Counted from the stretch's first letter, positions 44,515 to 55,200 are shown. The stretch: 64,000 nucleotides of DNA from Pseudomonas svalbardensis (GCF_030053115.1 NZ_CP125619.1:1613001-1677000), one strand, 5' to 3'. Notes: generated by a model not told the origin, from the sequence alone. Numbers and translations are program-made.

Positions 44515-45587
44515 CCGGCGTCCGGCTTGGGCCGTTCGTATTGGGCATTGAAGGCCTGGATGAAGCCGTTGCGTAAAATCTGCAAAAAAGCCTCGAATGC
44601 GCTGATATCTCGCTGATGCACACTGCCCCTGAGTTGGACGCGAGTGGCAAACTGGTTTTTCGGCTGGTTCTTCAGCACATTCTCGGTGCCCCCGACGATG
44701 GCCTCCCAAATGGAACGGAAAATCCCTTTGTTCTTGTTCTCGACGTCCTGCTGCCAATTGAACACGTCGACGTCCTTCAGCAGCGGTTTGATGTAACCCG
44801 TCAATTGAGCTTTTTTAGCCTCGGCTTCAATGACCACATCACCGTGACCGGCATTGAAGTCGAACTTGCCATAGGCCGAGGCGAAGTCGTTCATGCGTTT
44901 GAGTTCGATGTCCTTGACCCGCAGGCGGAACTCGAAATCTTCAAAGTTGCTTAAAGGGTCGAAGGTTGCGGTAGTTTCCAGTGGCGCGTGCCCGAGTAAC
45001 AGCGCCTTGCCCTCGAAGCGAGCGTCGCGTTTGCCTTTGGTGTCGACCACGTTGGTCAGGTTGTAAATGCTGGCATTAACCTGGGTGGCATTCATGTTCA
45101 CGGGCGGTTTTGAATTGAAGTTTCGAAAGGTGATCCGCCCGTCGTTGATCCGCACTTCGTTAAGGGTTATCGGCAACAACTTTTCCAATTGTGCTCGCCA
45201 GTCGGTGCCCTCACCGGTCTGGGAGTTTTTCTTGTTGGCACCGCCGTCGACGAAGTTCACCTCGGGTTTGTCGAACTGCGCCTCGGCCACCACTGCGTGG
45301 TCATGCCAGAGCGAGTGCCAGCTGACGGAGAGGTCAATCAATGGCGCGTTGACGAAAGGCACCGGGACCTTGCCATTGACCTTGACGATTTTCAGTCCAT
45401 TGATTTTGTAGGCGCCGCGCCACAGGGCCAGGTCCACATCAGTGATCTGGCCACGGTAGTCACCCATGTCTGCCAGCTTGTCATTCAGGTAGTCGCGCAC
45501 CATATAGGGCAGGGCGATGTGCAGGGCAACCAGCAACACAACGAGGCCGGCGAGGATCCATAGGGGCCAACTGTATCGGCGTTTCAT
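44511..45587 (-). CDS. DUF748 domain protein (AsmA-like)
   Basis: The 358-residue protein has an N-terminal span (about residues 8-28: WPLWILAGLVVLLVALHIA), then a long beta-rich soluble part with the DUF748 features (INGLKIVKVNG, VNMNATQVNASIYNL). AsmA-like proteins lie in the envelope and contribute to lipid trafficking or outer-membrane homeostasis; function of this one is unproven. The start at 45587 (MKRRYS) is preferred. Confidence 0.8.
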   Translation of the reverse strand: MKRRYSWPLWILAGLVVLLVALHIALPYMVRDYLNDKLADMGDYRGQITDVDLALWRGAYKINGLKIVKVNGKVPVPFVNAPLIDLSVSWHSLWHDHAVVAEAQFDKPEVNFVDGGANKKNSQTGEGTDWRAQLEKLLPITLNEVRINDGRITFRNFNSKPPVNMNATQVNASIYNLTNVVDTKGKRDARFEGKALLLGHAPLETTATFDPLSNFEDFEFRLRVKDIELKRMNDFASAYGKFDFNAGHGDVVIEAEAKKAQLTGYIKPLLKDVDVFNWQQDVENKNKGIFRSIWEAIVGGTENVLKNQPKNQFATRVQLRGSVHQRDISAFEAFLQILRNGFIQAFNAQYERPKPDAG

Positions 45588-45713
45588 GATGGCAAATCTC
45601 TGGCGTTGTAAAGTCATTGACTGCTGTGGTTACGGGACGTTCGACTGACTGGACGATCAAGGGCAACAGGCATACCTTTGAGAGCTTATTTAACGCTGTA
45701 TAAGGACCCAGCC

Positions 45714-46688
45714 ATGAGCCGTATCTACGCTGACAACGCCCATTCCATCGGCAATACACCGCTGGTGCAGATCAACCGTATCGCCCCGCGCGGCGTGACC
45801 ATCCTGGCCAAGATCGAAGGGCGTAACCCCGGTTACTCGGTCAAGTGCCGGATCGGTGCAAGCATGATCTGGGACGCCGAAAGCACCGGCAAACTCAAGC
45901 CTGGCATGACCATCGTCGAACCGACCTCAGGCAATACCGGTATCGGCCTGGCATTCGTTGCTGCGGCTCGCGGTTACAAGCTGATGCTGACCATGCCGGC
46001 GTCCATGAGTATCGAGCGACGCAAAGTGCTCAAGGCTCTGGGGGCCGAACTGGTACTGACCGAACCAGCCAAGGGCATGAAAGGATCGATCGAAAAGGCT
46101 GCGGAAATTGTCGCCAGTGACCCGGCTGCCTACTTCATGCCGTCGCAGTTTGAAAACCCGGCCAACCCGGCCATCCACGAAAAAACGACCGGTCCGGAAA
46201 TCTGGAACGACACCGACGGTGCAGTCGACGTATTGGTGGCAGGCGTCGGAACAGGTGGAACCATTACCGGGGTTTCGCGGTATATCAAGAATACCCAAGG
46301 TAAACCGATTATCTCGGTGGCGGTGGAGCCAGCGGTGTCTCCGGTCATCACCCAGGCAATGGCCGGTGAAGAAATCAAGCCGAGCCCTCACAAGATCCAG
46401 GGTATTGGTGCCGGTTTTGTGCCGAAGAATCTTGATCTGTCGATGGTCGATCGGGTTGAGTTGGTCAGCGATGAAGAATCCAAGGCCATGGCCCTGCGCC
46501 TGATGCAGGAAGAAGGGATTTTATGCGGCATTTCCTGCGGCGCCGCCATGGCGGTGGCCGTCCGCCTGGCGGAAACCCCGGAAATGCAGGGCAAGACCAT
46601 CGTGGTGATCCTGCCGGACTCCGGTGAACGCTACCTGTCGAGCATGCTGTTCAGTGATCTGTTTACCGAGCAGGAGAATCAGCAATAG
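45714..46688 (+). CDS. cysK: Cysteine synthase A (O-acetylserine sulfhydrylase)
   Basis: The 324-residue PLP enzyme has the Schiff-base Lys in [15 protein letters not shown] (about residue 43), the PLP/substrate loop [12 protein letters not shown] (about 69-80) and the [12 protein letters not shown] phosphate-binding motif. It makes cysteine from O-acetylserine and sulfide. Its length and sequence match E. coli CysK more closely than CysM. AAGGAC precedes the ATG at 45714; an upstream frame from 45678 is less likely. Confidence 0.92.
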   Translation: MSRIYADNAHSIGNTPLVQINRIAPRGVTILAKIEGRNPGYSVKCRIGASMIWDAESTGKLKPGMTIVEPTSGNTGIGLAFVAAARGYKLMLTMPASMSIERRKVLKALGAELVLTEPAKGMKGSIEKAAEIVASDPAAYFMPSQFENPANPAIHEKTTGPEIWNDTDGAVDVLVAGVGTGGTITGVSRYIKNTQGKPIISVAVEPAVSPVITQAMAGEEIKPSPHKIQGIGAGFVPKNLDLSMVDRVELVSDEESKAMALRLMQEEGILCGISCGAAMAVAVRLAETPEMQGKTIVVILPDSGERYLSSMLFSDLFTEQENQQ

Positions 46689-46714
46689 GCGTTGCGATTT
46701 TTGATCCAGTGGGA

Positions 46715-46737
46715 GGGGGTGATTCAGGTCAGCCCCC
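46715..46737 (+). terminator. Hairpin downstream of cysK
   Basis: GGGGG (46715-46719) and CCCCC (46733-46737), continuing TGA/TCA inward with one bulged G, form a short GC stem. There is no T tract, so termination is uncertain. Confidence 0.35.
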
Positions 46738-46897
46738 GTTCAGGAACCTTATGTTAAGAAGTGCTTTATTGCGCACGCCTTAACACTGAATGTTGAGTTA
46801 TGCGGGTTTTTCCCGAGGCCGGTAGTGTTTATCATGGCCGGCTGCCACGTCGGGTAAATGGCGTGGTGCAGAGTTGTCTACTATCAAGGAGTTGTTG

Positions 46898-47836
46898 ATG
46901 ACCGTTTCCCTTGCCGCAAAGGCGTCGCTTTTGCTGTTGTTCTTCGGTAGCACTCTCTATGTGCATTTGCGCGGCAAGGCGCGTTTGCCGGTCTTGCGTC
47001 AGTTCGTCAACCACTCGGCTTTGTTCGCGCCCTACAACGCCTTGATGTACCTGTTCTCCAGCGTGCCATCCAAACCCTATCTTGACCGCAGCAAGTTCCC
47101 GGAACTGGATGTGCTCAAGGACAACTGGGAAGGCATCCGCGACGAAGCGATGCATTTGCTCGACGAGGGTTACATCCGCGCCGCCGAAAGGAACAACGAC
47201 GCCGGGTTCGGTTCGTTCTTCAAGAAAGGCTGGAAGCGCTTTTACCTCAAGTGGTACGACAAACCACTGCCATCGGCCGAAGCCCTGTGCCCGAAAACCG
47301 TGGCACTGCTCAGCAGCATTCCCAACGTCAAAGGCGCCATGTTCGCGTTGCTGCCAGGCCGCAGCCACCTCAACCCGCACCGTGATCCGTTCGGCGGTTC
47401 CCTGCGTTATCACCTGGGGCTGTCGACGCCGAACTCCGACGATTGCCGGATCTTCGTCGACGGTCAGGTCTACGCCTGGCGTGATGGCGAAGACGTGATG
47501 TTCGACGAAACCTACGTGCATTGGGTCAAGAATGAAACCGACAAGACTCGGGTCATCCTCTTTTGCGACATCGAACGACCGCTGAGCAACCGCCTAATGA
47601 CCCGCACCAACCGCTGGATCAGTGGCTTTTTGGGTCGCGCCACTGCACCGCAGAATCTTGAAGATGAACGTGTTGGCGGGATTAACCATGTTTACGCCTG
47701 GAGCAAGAACTCCAGCGACAAGTTCAGTGGTGTGATCAAACAATGGAAGCGTCGCAATCCCAAGGCCTACCGTGTGCTGCGACCGGTGTTGGCGGTGGTG
47801 GTGCTGACGTTGTTGGGGTATTGGTTGTTTGGGTGA
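46898..47836 (+). CDS. lpxO: Lipid A hydroxylase LpxO (Fe/2-oxoglutarate dioxygenase)
   Basis: The 312-residue protein of the aspartyl/asparaginyl beta-hydroxylase fold has an N-terminal anchor (LAAKASLLLLFFGSTLYV, about residues 5-22), the iron facial motif LNPHRDPFGG (about 159-168) and VHWVKNETDKTRVILFCD (about 200-217). LpxO hydroxylates the secondary myristoyl chain of lipid A. It also has a C-terminal hydrophobic span near residue 300. AAGGAG lies upstream of ATG at 46898. Confidence 0.88.
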   Translation: MTVSLAAKASLLLLFFGSTLYVHLRGKARLPVLRQFVNHSALFAPYNALMYLFSSVPSKPYLDRSKFPELDVLKDNWEGIRDEAMHLLDEGYIRAAERNNDAGFGSFFKKGWKRFYLKWYDKPLPSAEALCPKTVALLSSIPNVKGAMFALLPGRSHLNPHRDPFGGSLRYHLGLSTPNSDDCRIFVDGQVYAWRDGEDVMFDETYVHWVKNETDKTRVILFCDIERPLSNRLMTRTNRWISGFLGRATAPQNLEDERVGGINHVYAWSKNSSDKFSGVIKQWKRRNPKAYRVLRPVLAVVVLTLLGYWLFG

Positions 47837-47998
47837 TTCCGAACACAGAAAAATATCAAGTGAAACACCCTCTTTTGTAGCAGGTCGCGTTGCAGCGAGC
47901 TGTTTTTACTGGCCATTGCAATCCATGTCAGTCGCTGGTTATAGTCGGCGCTCGGTGTTTTCCAACCCACCTTTCTACCCTTCAAAAAAGATCAGCCC

Positions 47999-48163
47999 AT
48001 GCCAGCTTCCCACATCAACGCGGTAGTCGATTCAGCGGTCAACGCTGGCGTCGTGCCGTGCGGGAATCAGCAGCCTGCGCAGATCAGTCATTACCCTCCA
48101 CCTGTCAGTAGCTCGCCGGTGTGCGCAGTCGTATCACCGCCAGGCGTTGGCTTTTCGGGCTGA
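47999..48163 (+). CDS. Putative leader peptide (54 residues)
   Basis: The ORF begins MPASHINAVV and contains a Pro-rich segment YPPPVSSSPV and SPPG near its end. No strong Shine-Dalgarno is visible upstream of its ATG, but the start lies in the first stem described for the leader. It shows no similarity I recognise to a functional protein. Its position directly before an attenuator-like structure and a DMT transporter gene suggests that ribosome progress along it controls the downstream gene. Consecutive prolines are known to slow ribosomes; that this matters here is inference. Confidence 0.45.
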   Translation: MPASHINAVVDSAVNAGVVPCGNQQPAQISHYPPPVSSSPVCAVVSPPGVGFSG

Positions 48164-48196
48164 TCAGCTTTTTTCTGCTGTTCCCACGCCCGTCTG

Positions 48197-48253
48197 AAAA
48201 AGCCCCCGCTTGAAAAAACTACTGAATTTCAGCTTCGGCTGAGTTGGCTTTTT
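48197..48253 (+). terminator. Attenuator-type terminator before the EamA gene
   Basis: AAAAAGCC (48197-48204) pairs with GGCTTTTT (48246-48253) and encloses an inner TCAGC-TTCG-GCTGA hairpin. The alternative partner of the left arm is GGCTTTT at 48149-48155, inside the leader ORF. Confidence 0.5.
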
Positions 48254-48274
48254 GCCTGACTACAGGTGGTATTC

Positions 48275-49138
48275 ATGTTTGTCCTTTCGAAAAACACCGC
48301 TCTCGCGGCGGCGTCCACGAGCCTGTTCGTTTTGCTGTGGAGCAGCGGGGCGATCTTCTCCAAATGGGGCCTGGCCCACGCGTCACCCTTTGCCTTTCTG
48401 CTGTTTCGCTTCGCTATCGCAATCTGCGGATTGGTGCTGCTGGTGCCGTTGCTCAAGCTGAAACTGCCCAAGGGCGGCAAGCCGATGGTGTATGCGATGG
48501 CCACAGGCGTGGTGTTGTTGGGGGCTTATCAGATTTTCTATCTGCTGGCCCTGGACCTGAAAGTCACCCCGGGAGTGATGGCGACGATCATGGGCGTGCA
48601 GCCCATTCTCACGGTGGTGATCATGGAGCGTCAGCGATCAGCCAGCAGAATGTTCGGTCTGACACTGGGCTTGGCCGGGTTGATCATGGTGGTTTACCAG
48701 GGCATCGGTCTGGCCGGTATGTCGCTGGCCGGTATGCTCTTCGGATTGCTGGCACTGGCGAGCATGACGATCGGCTCGATCATGCAGAAACGCATCACCG
48801 ACAATCCACTCGGCACGCTGCCAGTGCAGTACCTGGCGGGGCTGTTGCTCTGCGGAGTCTTCGTGCCGTTCCAGCCCTTTCATTTCAAATACAGCACCGG
48901 TTTTATCGTACCGGTGTTGTGGATGGGATTGGTGGTGTCGGTGCTGGCGACCTTGCTGCTGTATCGGCTGATTGCACGGGGCAATCTGGTCAATGTCACC
49001 AGTCTGTTTTACCTGGTGCCGGCGGTGACGGCGGTGATGGACTACCTGATTTTCGGCAACCGGCTGGCGGCGTTGAGCATGCTTGGCATGTTGCTGATCA
49101 TCATCGGTCTGGTGTTCGTATTCCGTAAAACAGCGTAA
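48275..49138 (+). CDS. DMT-superfamily transporter (EamA domains)
   Basis: The 287-residue protein has about ten membrane spans in two EamA repeats, with the N-terminal LLWSSGAIFSKWGL motif typical of amino-acid or metabolite exporters. AGGTGG lies upstream of ATG at 48275. The structured leader before it suggests regulation by a small molecule or translation state. Substrate not predictable. Confidence 0.85.
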   Translation: MFVLSKNTALAAASTSLFVLLWSSGAIFSKWGLAHASPFAFLLFRFAIAICGLVLLVPLLKLKLPKGGKPMVYAMATGVVLLGAYQIFYLLALDLKVTPGVMATIMGVQPILTVVIMERQRSASRMFGLTLGLAGLIMVVYQGIGLAGMSLAGMLFGLLALASMTIGSIMQKRITDNPLGTLPVQYLAGLLLCGVFVPFQPFHFKYSTGFIVPVLWMGLVVSVLATLLLYRLIARGNLVNVTSLFYLVPAVTAVMDYLIFGNRLAALSMLGMLLIIIGLVFVFRKTA

Positions 49139-49392
49139 AAACCAAAGGCCTGGAGCATTGCTTCGGGCCTAACTTATGCCGTTACAGAACGATGTTTTTA
49201 CTGCTTTTAAGGTCAGGCCTCTCATCGCATAGACGTAACTGCCTGCAAAGCGGAAAGGTCTGACTGTATTCGAAGACCCTTCCGACATTAATCCTTTTTC
49301 CCCGTTGCTAACGTGCCCGCCAATTTCGCGTGCACAGACCATGGACGGTTTGGACATCGCGCTTCATTTCCTCTTTGCTTAAGGATAAGCGT

Positions 49393-51462
49393 ATGTTCGG
49401 TTCGGCCAATACGGCGCAATTCGCGCTGCACATCCCCGCAGTTCGCAACGATTTCAAAGTCCTTGCCTTTGACGGTGTCGAGGCCATCAGCGCCTTGTAT
49501 GCGATCCAGGTTGAACTGGTCAGCGAAAATCCTGATTTCGATCTGGAGAGTCTGCTCAGCCAGCCTGCATTTCTCCAGTTCGGTCATAACGGCGAAGGCC
49601 TTCATGGCCGGATCGAAGACGTATTCGTCGGTGAGGCTGGTAAACGGCTGACCCGTTATCACCTGACCCTGGTGCCGGCGCTGCACTACTTGCAGTTCAG
49701 CCACAATCAGCGGATTTTCCAGAACCTGACGGTGCCGCAAATCATCGCTCAGGTGCTCAAAGGCCACGGCATTCAGGCCGATGCGTTTACCTTCCATGTC
49801 AGCACCAGCCCCGAGCGCGAATACTGCACGCAGTATGGGGAAAATGACTTCGAGGTAGTCCAGCGCCTGTGCGCCGAGGACGGCATCGCCTGGCATCACC
49901 AGCATTCGCCCGACGGTCATCTGCTGGTGTTCACCGATGACCAGACCTGGTTCCCCAAACTGGGCGAAACCCCTTATCAACAAGACTCCGGCATGGTGGC
50001 AGAGCACCCGGTGGTCAGCCAGTTTTCCATGCGTTTCAGCACTCGCACCAGTACGGTCACGCGCCGGGACTATGACTTGAAACGGCCGAGTCTGTTGCTG
50101 GAAAGTCGCTTCACCGCCGAGTTCAGCCCAGAGCTGGAAGATTATCGTTACCCGGTGTTCATCGAGAACGAAAAACGCGGCAAGCAGCTCGCCCGCCAGG
50201 CCCTGGAGCGCCACCGCACCGATTACCAGTTGGCCGAGGGCAACAGCGATCAGCCGTGCCTACGCAGTGGTCACTTGTTTGAACTGACCGAACACCCACG
50301 CAAAACCTGCAACGATTTGTGGTTGGTGCTTAGTGTGACGCACGCTGGCAAGCAACCTCAGTCACTGGAAGAGGCCATCACCAGCGACGTCAAACCCGAA
50401 GACGGCTTTACCCAAGGCTATCGCAACAGTTTTCGCGCCATTCCGTGGGACGTGCTCTACCGTCCGCCGATGCGTTTACGCAACACCGTGCTGGTCAGCC
50501 AGACCACCCGCGTCACCGGGCCGGTCGGCGAGGAGATCTATTGCGACGAGTTTGGCCGTGTGAAGGTCGAATTTCCTTGGTGCAGGGCCGAACTCAACAG
50601 CGAAAAAAGCAGCTGCTGGCTGCGGGTTTCCTCCAGTTGGGCGGGAGAAAACTTTGGGGCGGTGACCATCCCGCGCATCGGCATGGAAGTGGTGGTGACC
50701 TACCTCGAAGGCGACCCCGACCAACCGTTGATCACCGGGTGTGTGGCCAACACCGTCACCTCAGTGCCGTATTCATTGCCCGAGCACAAAACCAAAACCG
50801 TCTTGCGCAGCCACAGCTCCCCGCACACCGGCGGTTTCAACGAGCTGTCGCTTGAAGACCGTGCCGGGCAGGAGCAAATCTATCTGCGCGCCCAACGCGA
50901 CCTCGAACAGCTGATTCTCAACGACAGCGACACCAAGATCGGTAACGACCGCCGCGAGCAGATCACTCGCGACAGCCACAGCCTGATCAGTAACGACCGT
51001 TTTGAGCAAGTCGACAACCACAGTGCCAGCCTGATCAAGGGCGATGAGTTGCACACCACCCAAGGCGTGCGCAACACGGTGATCGGCGGCAACGAACTGA
51101 TCACCATCGCCGGCAATAGCAGCTCGACGGCAGGCGGCACGCTGGTGATTCAGGCCGGTTCGCAAGCCCACGTCACCGCTGCCAACGTGGTGATTGATGC
51201 GGGGATGAGCCTGACGCTTAAGGCTGGCGGTCACCACATCGTGATCAACGCCGGCGGGATTTTCAGCAGCGTCGCCATTGTCGAGGGTGGGGCGCCGTTG
51301 GCCGGGATAGCTCCGGAGGCTGCTCGCTCATTGATCCCCGTGGCGCCACAGGCCTTGATTGCGCCATCCCTGGCCGCGCAAAAACTGGCATTGACTCAGG
51401 CCGCACAACAGGCCGCGCCGATCTGCGCCGTGTGTCAAAAACTGGCGGAGATATCGGCATGA
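49393..51462 (+). CDS. vgrG: Type VI secretion VgrG spike protein
   Basis: The 689-residue VgrG has the gp27-like N-terminal domains (to about residue 370), an OB-fold gp5-like segment (EIYCDEFGRVKVEFPW, about 377-392) and the GTI-type repeats of the needle (HSLISNDRFEQVDNHSASL region, about 525-600). Its C-terminal tail, from about residue 640, ends with an AAPICAVCQKL segment with CxxC and may bind the DUF4123 adaptor. AAGGAT precedes ATG. The stop overlaps the DUF4123 start (ATGA). It is an orphan vgrG: no structural T6SS genes are in the window. Confidence 0.93.
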   Translation: MFGSANTAQFALHIPAVRNDFKVLAFDGVEAISALYAIQVELVSENPDFDLESLLSQPAFLQFGHNGEGLHGRIEDVFVGEAGKRLTRYHLTLVPALHYLQFSHNQRIFQNLTVPQIIAQVLKGHGIQADAFTFHVSTSPEREYCTQYGENDFEVVQRLCAEDGIAWHHQHSPDGHLLVFTDDQTWFPKLGETPYQQDSGMVAEHPVVSQFSMRFSTRTSTVTRRDYDLKRPSLLLESRFTAEFSPELEDYRYPVFIENEKRGKQLARQALERHRTDYQLAEGNSDQPCLRSGHLFELTEHPRKTCNDLWLVLSVTHAGKQPQSLEEAITSDVKPEDGFTQGYRNSFRAIPWDVLYRPPMRLRNTVLVSQTTRVTGPVGEEIYCDEFGRVKVEFPWCRAELNSEKSSCWLRVSSSWAGENFGAVTIPRIGMEVVVTYLEGDPDQPLITGCVANTVTSVPYSLPEHKTKTVLRSHSSPHTGGFNELSLEDRAGQEQIYLRAQRDLEQLILNDSDTKIGNDRREQITRDSHSLISNDRFEQVDNHSASLIKGDELHTTQGVRNTVIGGNELITIAGNSSSTAGGTLVIQAGSQAHVTAANVVIDAGMSLTLKAGGHHIVINAGGIFSSVAIVEGGAPLAGIAPEAARSLIPVAPQALIAPSLAAQKLALTQAAQQAAPICAVCQKLAEISA

Positions 51463-52292
51463 GTCAGGCTTACCTGCTGCTGGATCGCGCCCAGATTGAG
51501 CATCTGCCTGAGCGTCTGTTTGAGCTGGGGAGTACAACGTTTCAATCGCTCTATCAGACAACCGTCTATAGCCCATTGGAGGAAGCCGGGCCGGTACTGG
51601 TGCCTGTTTCCCCTAATAGCCCGTTGGCTCAGACCTTTTTTCGGGACTGGAGCGCGACGTGTGGCCTCTGGCTGGAGTCAGAGGCACAAGAAACGGCCGT
51701 GCTTGAGCATTTACGTAGCCTGATTCACGTTCGTGTCGAAGGGGATGTCACGGTCTTGTTCCGTTACCACGACCCTCGTATTGCGACTTTGTGGCTAGCG
51801 CCGTTGGCTGCTGGCGAGCGTGGTCGCTTGATGGGGCCTATACGACTGATCCGGCTCCCGGAATTGGATATCCATCAAGAAAACCCGGATCAACCCGCGG
51901 CACCGTATGCGCATGAGCCTTGGTTGTTCCTGTCTGCAGAGCAACTGGAGCACTTGGGCACCGCCCAACGACAACGCTTCGCCCAACGGTTGATCGAACA
52001 CTGCCAGCAGTACTTTTCCGAATACCTGCAAGGACTGGACGCCTTTGCGCTGCAACAGTGGGCCTCTCACTGCCAGCACACTGCCGGGCGTCATGGTTAC
52101 AGCGCCATCGATGAAGTCCTGCTCTGGGCTCGCTTCCACGCGGTGCTGGGTACTGACTTTCCCGATGCACCGGGTCACGCCACTTACCGAAACATGTTGG
52201 CCGAGCCCGGTGTAATGCCCGAGCAACGGCTGGATAACCTGAATGCCGAACTGACGCGTCAGCAGCTCATTGGCAAGGAGTCCGGCGTATGA
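51459..52292 (+). CDS. DUF4123 T6SS effector adaptor
   Basis: The 277-residue protein begins MSQAYLLLDRAQIEHL and has the DUF4123 (Tap/TEC) domain over about its first 130 residues, including FRYHDPRIATLWL. These adaptors load a toxin onto the cognate VgrG and are not themselves secreted as toxins. Four-base overlaps join it to VgrG upstream and to the toxin gene downstream. Confidence 0.87.
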   Translation: MSQAYLLLDRAQIEHLPERLFELGSTTFQSLYQTTVYSPLEEAGPVLVPVSPNSPLAQTFFRDWSATCGLWLESEAQETAVLEHLRSLIHVRVEGDVTVLFRYHDPRIATLWLAPLAAGERGRLMGPIRLIRLPELDIHQENPDQPAAPYAHEPWLFLSAEQLEHLGTAQRQRFAQRLIEHCQQYFSEYLQGLDAFALQQWASHCQHTAGRHGYSAIDEVLLWARFHAVLGTDFPDAPGHATYRNMLAEPGVMPEQRLDNLNAELTRQQLIGKESGV

Positions 52293-55200
52293 GCGCAGAA
52301 AAACTGGCGATGATTGACCGAGCTGCTCAGGCCGAGCGCGCGGCCAAGGCTCAGCCTCATGTCGACATCAACAGCCCGATGGCGCCGTGCCCAGCCAGCC
52401 AATCCGAGCTGTTCGTGGTCCCCGTGCGCTATGCCTTGGCTGAAGAAAAGGCCGACAGTCCTTGCTGCATTCCCGGCGTGACCACACAAAGTCATCCCAT
52501 GGCGGCGCGTCGCTTGCGGGGCGGATTTGTTTATCTGTGGCAGGACAAAGGCCCGCTTAAACGTTTTGCCGTCTCGCCGAGTGGTCTGCTCAAAGAGCAA
52601 GCGCTGGACGCCGATGCGACCCCGGTGCTCGACGGCACACTGACGGGCCTGGCCCTGGAAAAAATCCACGACGCGTGGATGCTCTACAGCGAGTTCCCAT
52701 TGAACCCCGAGCACTGCCAATTGCTAAGCGACAGCAGCGTCAAACGTCGTGCGCACATGCGCCATGTGGCCTTGCGCACCGTGGCCAACGAACTACAAGC
52801 CGAGCATTGTCCGCCGCTGGAAAAAGCCGTTGAGGTCATGGCCGAGCTCCTGCCCAATACTTTCGCCCGGTCCATGAAAGTGGACCAGTCAAGAGGTGCC
52901 GAGGACACCGACGCGCTGGGCGCAACGCTATTGAGCGACCCGACCCCGTTCAACAACAAGGCCTACACCGATGCCATGCGCCGCGCGCGTGAGCGCAAGA
53001 AAACCATCGCTCAACACCCCGAGGCCAGCGATCAACCACCGGGCGAATGGAGCGCCGAGCCGTGGGACGGTCAGGGCACTCAGGATTGGCTGGACAGCGC
53101 CAAGGCAGAAGCCAAGGGCCTTTATTCCTTTTTTGCCTGCCTCGATGATGATCTGGGTGTGCTGCGTGACATCAACCACGAGCAGGAATGGGTCGAGGCG
53201 CGTCACGAAAAGTGGCTGGGGGATAACAATCTGCGCCTGAGCATCGGCGGGTTTGTACGCAGCCTGATCACTGAAGATGGCGCCGAACTGGCCGGGTCCA
53301 TCAGCTACCGCTACAAGGCCCGCGAAATCACCCTCACGCCCGAACAGGGCCAAGTCATGCTCGACACCCAGCATCGGCTGGATGAGGAACTCAAGGCTGA
53401 AACCCAGGCCCGTCAATACGGCGGTCAGCCCACTCATGCCGAAGCCGCCGCCCGCGATGCGCGTATCGCGGCCATCGTCGCTCCGGTACGGGCCTTTATT
53501 CCGGCGGACTTGTACAACGAAGTGGAATTCGTCGTCCGCGAATACCGCGTCGAAAAAAATGCCAACCTCAACAACCATCACTTCAGTGCCAAGGTCGGCG
53601 AATACATCGACCTCGAGGCGATGAATACCTGGTTCGCGCAGACGGCAGCGACGCACTACCAGCAGATCGAACAGCGTCACACCGCGTTGTTTGCCGACCG
53701 GGGCATGTACCTCAACCGTTCCGTCAGCGGCACCTGGTTTGTCGACTACTCCGACCTGGAGACTCGCCACTGGCTGACCGAACTGGCCACCGGCTGCCTG
53801 ACCGCCCAATGCCTGCGCGCCCAGGGCGCCGAGCAATACGCCGACTACGTGCGCGCCGCGGATGATGGTGCCCTGAAACAACTGTTCAACGCCTGGACGC
53901 CCTCGATCGATGCGGCCGTTAACAACACCTCTCGCCTGGGCGAGCTGATGGCCGCACTGGCCTCCGACAACATCAGCGCCACTCATCAGGTATTGGCGCC
54001 GTTGAGCGCAGCGGTTCTGGAAGACATCGCGGCCATGGCCCGAGACGCGAGCAGCCAATGGAGTGTATTGGTCAACCGGCTGGCGGCTGCGTTGTTGTTG
54101 CTCAAGGGTGACGGCGCCTTCAGCCGCTCATGGATGGGCGTCTTTGTCGCCGCGCGCCTGGGCAGCGACACGCGTTTGCAGTTCGTCACCGAGGCCGGCC
54201 GGCAGGTGTGGAAGTTGTTGGGGCAGCAGGCCGAAGCACTGGGCGACTGGGCGACGGCGACGGGGAAGGCCATTGGTGCGGGGCGTGTGGGACGGATTGT
54301 TAATTCGCCTGTTGTGGCCAACAGCGGCGGGGTGGTGCCGTTGGCGGCGTTGTTGTTGAACGTGCTGAATGCGCATAACTATTTGAGAGAGGCCGGGGTG
54401 TTGGAGGGGATGGACAGCCGGCGGGTGAATGACGCGGCTTCGGCGACGTTGTATGCGGCGGCGGCGTTGGTGGCGGTGGTTGATAGCCAGGTGCGGAAGG
54501 GGATCGGGAAGGATCGGTTCTTTATTCGCTCATCAGCCGCGCCAACACTTACGCTGTTTGGTGGGGTGATTGGTGGATTTTCATTTGCCGCCGCAGTGAA
54601 CGAATACAGATCTCTGCAAACTCAGCTAGAGCGAGCACATACTCATATCGATCCGTGGCTGGAGATGCGTCAGAACGTGGTCGCTGGGCAGGTCGGTGCT
54701 TTTGGTGCTCAGGCACTGTTGGGGATGGCCCAAACCGGCAGAGCCTTGGCGGGATTAGTCGAAGTCGAAGTCGCCATCTTGCGTTACACGCTGTACATGG
54801 GGCCGTTGAACTGGATTATTGCCGTGCTGGGTGTGCTGTACCTGACTGCCTGGTTTTTTGAGCGGACGCCGCTGCAAAACTTCCTGAGCTTCTGCTGCTG
54901 GTCAAAATCACGAGCTATTGATCTGGAACCTATCTCGCCCAAAGCCCAACAGGACGAGCTCGACCGGCTGTACCTCATTCTTTATACGCCTCGGGTCAGC
55001 ATGCAAAGCAGCTCGGAGTCGACCGCTGATCATGGCCCTTCCGGCCTCGCTTTCGTCAGTTCCATCAATGCCCTGACCATCGACTTGCCAGGTGCCGAGC
55101 CCGGCAGTGTCTACCTGGAACTAAGCATGGTCGGTGACCCGGAGGATACCCAAGGCTACCGCCATCTGATCAAAAACAGCCCGACCAGTAACTTCAAGCC

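Larger units (their letters stand above)
47985..48274 (+). promoter_or_regulatory. Leader with short ORF and competing hairpins before an EamA gene
   Basis: A 54-codon ORF (47999-48163) lies between AAAAAAGATCAGCCC (47985-47999) and GGGCTGATCAGCTTTTTT (48157-48174), which can pair end to end. Further down, AAAAAGCC (48197-48204) can pair either with GGCTTTT in the end of the ORF (48149-48155) or with GGCTTTTT (48246-48253). In the latter case it encloses a UUCG-looped TCAGC/GCTGA hairpin and forms a terminator-like stem just before the EamA start. This is the geometry of a transcription attenuator. Confidence 0.55.
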
